Assembly: GCA_958295665.1 (NCBI GenBank)
Contig: OY282560.1
Location: 45,942,333-46,006,332 of the forward strand
Source: Tipula vernalis
Taxonomy: Eukaryota > Arthropoda > Insecta > Diptera > Tipulidae
Direction of reading: 5' to 3'
DNA: 64,000 nucleotides
Part shown: piece after piece, positions 63,916 through 64,000 of the stretch
Numbering within the stretch: the stretch's first letter is position 1
Layout: every line of letters starts with the position of its first letter
Notes under the pieces: model-generated
What the model saw: the letters and a program-made list of their open reading frames with translations, nothing else
Databases searched by the model: none
Told to the model about the DNA's origin: nothing
Program-made: the position numbers and the translations under genes

Positions 63916-64000
63916 TTGTGCTCCGATTGGGTTTCTTGATACCTCAAATGATAGGTCTCGGGACTTGTAATTGTTAAGCCAAACCGCATTTAAATTGGTT
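63916..64000 (+). repeat. Partial A monomer cut by the window edge (85 bp)
   Basis: It follows B63765 and ends within the A-specific segment at aaattggtt, which shows that the array continues to the right. Confidence 0.95.

Larger units (their letters stand above)
1..64000 (+). repeat. Two-family satellite DNA array (A 180 bp, B 151 bp), whole window
   Basis: The same sequence recurs in phase across the whole window with no unique stretch. Counting phase starts (ttgtgctccg for A, ttgtgctcag or ttgtgcttag for B) gives 241 complete A, one partial A and 136 B. 241x180 + 136x151 + 85, corrected for a net indel of -1, equals 64000, so nothing else is present. All monomers share one orientation and I found no inversion or insertion. 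GC is about 38% in A and 39% in B. Eukaryotic centromeric or heterochromatic satellite is the natural reading of 150-180-bp monomers with higher-order structure. The species and satellite family are not recognised. Confidence 0.97.
57816..64000 (+). repeat. Array domain 4: mixed AB and AAB to the window edge
   Basis: This domain has 13 B to 23 complete A, plus a partial A. B starts: 58176, 58687, 59198, 59529, 60401, 60912, 61243, 61570, 62261, 62592, 63103, 63434, 63765. A3 and A1 predominate upstream of B and A4 is absent. Two chimeric A monomers occur here (60220-60400 and 61394-61569). The four-monomer A run at 59680-60400 ends in one of them. The array continues past the right edge. Confidence 0.85.

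Noticed and set aside
1..64000. CRISPR array
   Set aside because: There are no short conserved repeats separated by unique spacers. Whole 151/180-bp units are contiguous and alike.
1..64000. Known centromere satellites (Arabidopsis 180-bp, human alpha, Brassica 176-bp)
   Set aside because: The unit lengths are similar but the sequence does not match what I can recall of these families. No family name is assigned.
1..64000. Tandem rDNA spacer or subtelomeric telomere-like repeats
   Set aside because: No rRNA sequence, promoter-like spacer or TTAGGG/TTTAGGG tracts are visible.

Overview
The window is one uninterrupted tandem satellite array. It runs head to tail in a single orientation from the first base to the last, with no gene, RNA gene, mobile element, CRISPR array or unique spacer inside it, and both array ends lie outside the window. 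The arrangement (about 38% GC, nucleosome-scale monomers, two homogenised monomer families, local higher-order repeats) points to eukaryotic heterochromatin, most likely centromeric, pericentromeric or subtelomeric. A 180-bp monomer is typical of many plant centromeric satellites, but I do not recognise this sequence and cannot name the organism or the chromosome position.

Two monomer families make up everything. A is 180 bp and B is 151 bp. B equals A with a 30-bp deletion between two imperfect direct repeats (CCAAAC and CCATAC), a 1-bp insertion and about 13 substitutions. Walking the window in phase gives 241 complete A monomers, one partial A at the right edge and 136 B monomers. Six small indels and six A/B chimeric monomers account for the remaining length exactly. 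B is never adjacent to B: each B is preceded by 1 (67 times), 2 (52), 3 (7), 4 (8), 7 (once) or 10 (once) A monomers, so the local rhythm is mostly 331 bp (AB) or 511 bp (AAB).

Layout: 1-8661 is an older-looking domain with its own B variants and a 2.7/2.9-kb segmental tandem duplication. 8662-41015 is B-rich (76 B to 116 A), with an 18-monomer 3008-bp higher-order unit at 22131-28145 and several nested 1.2-3.5-kb duplications. 41016-57815 is A-rich (29 B to 69 A), with a clean 1022-bp six-monomer unit repeated four times (47358-51445) and a run of ten A monomers, eight of them identical (55865-57664). 57816-64000 is mixed again.

There are no genes working together here. The biology is array evolution: unequal exchange and conversion at multi-monomer scale, a deletion-derived length variant that is always interspersed, and monomer-specific dyad symmetries. 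Short open frames recur at the A-B junctions on both strands, but they are by-products of repetition and are not annotated as genes.
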